DNA of 6,279 nt, taken from the NCBI GenBank assembly GCA_947176425.1, contig CAMWQV010000130.1:1-6279 (forward strand), in the 5' to 3' direction. The DNA is from an uncultured Clostridia bacterium. Its GTDB lineage: Bacteria > Bacillota > Clostridia > Oscillospirales > Oscillospiraceae. Positions 5,961-6,279 of the stretch are shown piece after piece. The notes under the pieces were generated by a model. The model was given only the letters and a program-made list of their open reading frames with translations. It was not told the DNA's origin and ran no database searches. Numbering within the stretch: position 1 is the first letter of the stretch; every line of letters starts with the position of its first letter. The position numbers and the translations under genes were made by a program.

Positions 5961-6191
5961 TCTGGCAGTTGCGGCAAAGGTAGCCGCCGTCGCCCTCACC
6001 GACGAGGAGGCACGAAAAAGAGTTGGATGGGCTCTGGTAATTATCCTCTCCCCCGTTATTGTCATACTGGCGTTTATCTGCTCTCTGGCTGCGGGCACCT
6101 CCGGTCATAATGTCACGATTGCGGAGCTGTGTTTTCACGGCGGCACCATTCCGGAGAACATCCCGGAGGAGTACCGTGTCTACATTGAGGC
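5953..6191 (+). CDS. N-terminal fragment of a conjugation-associated membrane-anchored cell-wall hydrolase (CD1108 / lysozyme-like)
   Basis: About 79 genuine residues remain. The N-terminus SSLAVAAKVAAVALTDEEAR, one transmembrane segment at about 24-47 (VGWALVIILSPVIVILAFIC onward) and the following FHGGTIPENIPEEYRVYIE match my memory of the membrane-anchored lysozyme/peptidase proteins that follow virB4 in Tn1549/CTn-type elements. These enzymes open the peptidoglycan locally so the mating channel can pass. The catalytic domains would lie beyond the contig. The apparent stop at 6193-6195 is formed by adapter sequence and should be ignored; in relatives the YIE motif continues. The gene starts with TTG, and its first 8 bases overlap the cargo gene. 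In the ancestral element it probably began next to virB4. Confidence 0.75.
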
Positions 6192-6279
6192 CTGACTCTT
6201 ATACCAAGCACAGAGCCAACGAGACCACTATACAGGACGTATGCCGGCTTATCCTTGAAAAAAAAAGTGGGTGGGGGGG
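6192..6279. other. Illumina Nextera adapter read-through with poly-A and poly-G tail (sequencing artefact)
   Basis: From 6192 the sequence follows the Nextera read-1 adapter without any indel: 6192-6225 matches the 34-base transposase/adapter segment at 27 positions (CTGACTCTTATAC at the start, ACGAGAC at the end). An 8-base index slot follows (6226-6233), then 6234-6257 matches the 24-base P7 end at 18 positions (CGTATGCCG in the middle, CTTG at the end). Nine A (6258-6266) and a G-rich end follow, as when two-colour instruments read past the fragment. The adapter sequence is from general knowledge; the match was done by eye. The mismatches are all substitutions, typical of low-quality read tails. 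Confidence 0.95.

Noticed and set aside
5518..6138. Minus-strand open frame of 206 codons opposite the ankyrin-like and hydrolase genes
   Set aside because: Composition is shadow-like (Arg, Ser and Pro rich), and the forward genes here have clear ribosome sites and a recognisable transmembrane segment.
6258..6279. Poly-A and poly-G tail as a possible terminator or G-quadruplex
   Set aside because: It follows adapter sequence and is the expected pattern of reading past the end of a library fragment.
1..6279. CRISPR array, tRNA, rRNA or insertion-sequence transposase
   Set aside because: No regularly spaced repeats, tRNA-like arms, rRNA sequence or transposase motifs were seen in reading both strands.

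Overview
This window looks like part of an integrative conjugative element (Tn1549 / C. difficile CTn-like) from a Gram-positive, probably gut Clostridia-type bacterium. The evidence is a VirB4-type conjugation ATPase whose wording I recognise from that family, the N-terminal end of the membrane-anchored cell-wall hydrolase that normally follows VirB4 in such elements, strong AGGAGG-like ribosome sites and fairly GC-rich coding sequence. The species cannot be told from the sequence. The contig is probably a metagenome or draft assembly, because its last 88 bases are Illumina adapter read-through and not biology.

Layout: (1) 1-30, the last nine codons of an upstream gene, in the position usually held by a PrgI-type protein. 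(2) 80-1918, VirB4 ATPase. (3) 1940-5960, a block of about 4 kb holding five genes that are not conjugation machinery. It comprises a reverse-strand gene with two predicted zinc ribbons and a DUF1963/YwqG-like tail (1940-2962), a divergent intergenic region with a good sigma-A-type promoter for that gene, then a forward operon. The operon is a gamma-glutamylcyclotransferase-like gene, an unknown alpha-helical gene, a second gamma-glutamylcyclotransferase-like gene and a gene with degenerate ankyrin-like repeats. (4) 5953-6191, the start of the conjugation-associated cell-wall hydrolase, cut by the contig end. (5) 6192-6279, adapter, poly-A and poly-G artefact.

Reading of the whole: cargo appears to have been placed between two core transfer genes, with a forward operon whose last gene overlaps the next transfer gene by 8 bases. 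Transcription and translation could therefore run on into the hydrolase gene. The most notable biology is the tandem, diverged pair of cyclotransferase-fold proteins. Both copies lack the glutamate expected as the catalytic acid/base, which suggests binding, sensing or immunity-like roles, not ordinary glutathione or gamma-glutamylamine chemistry. The mix of families (DUF1963-like, ankyrin-like, inactive-looking cyclotransferase) resembles immunity or accessory islands, but no toxin, nuclease or other effector is visible here, so no defence function is demonstrated.
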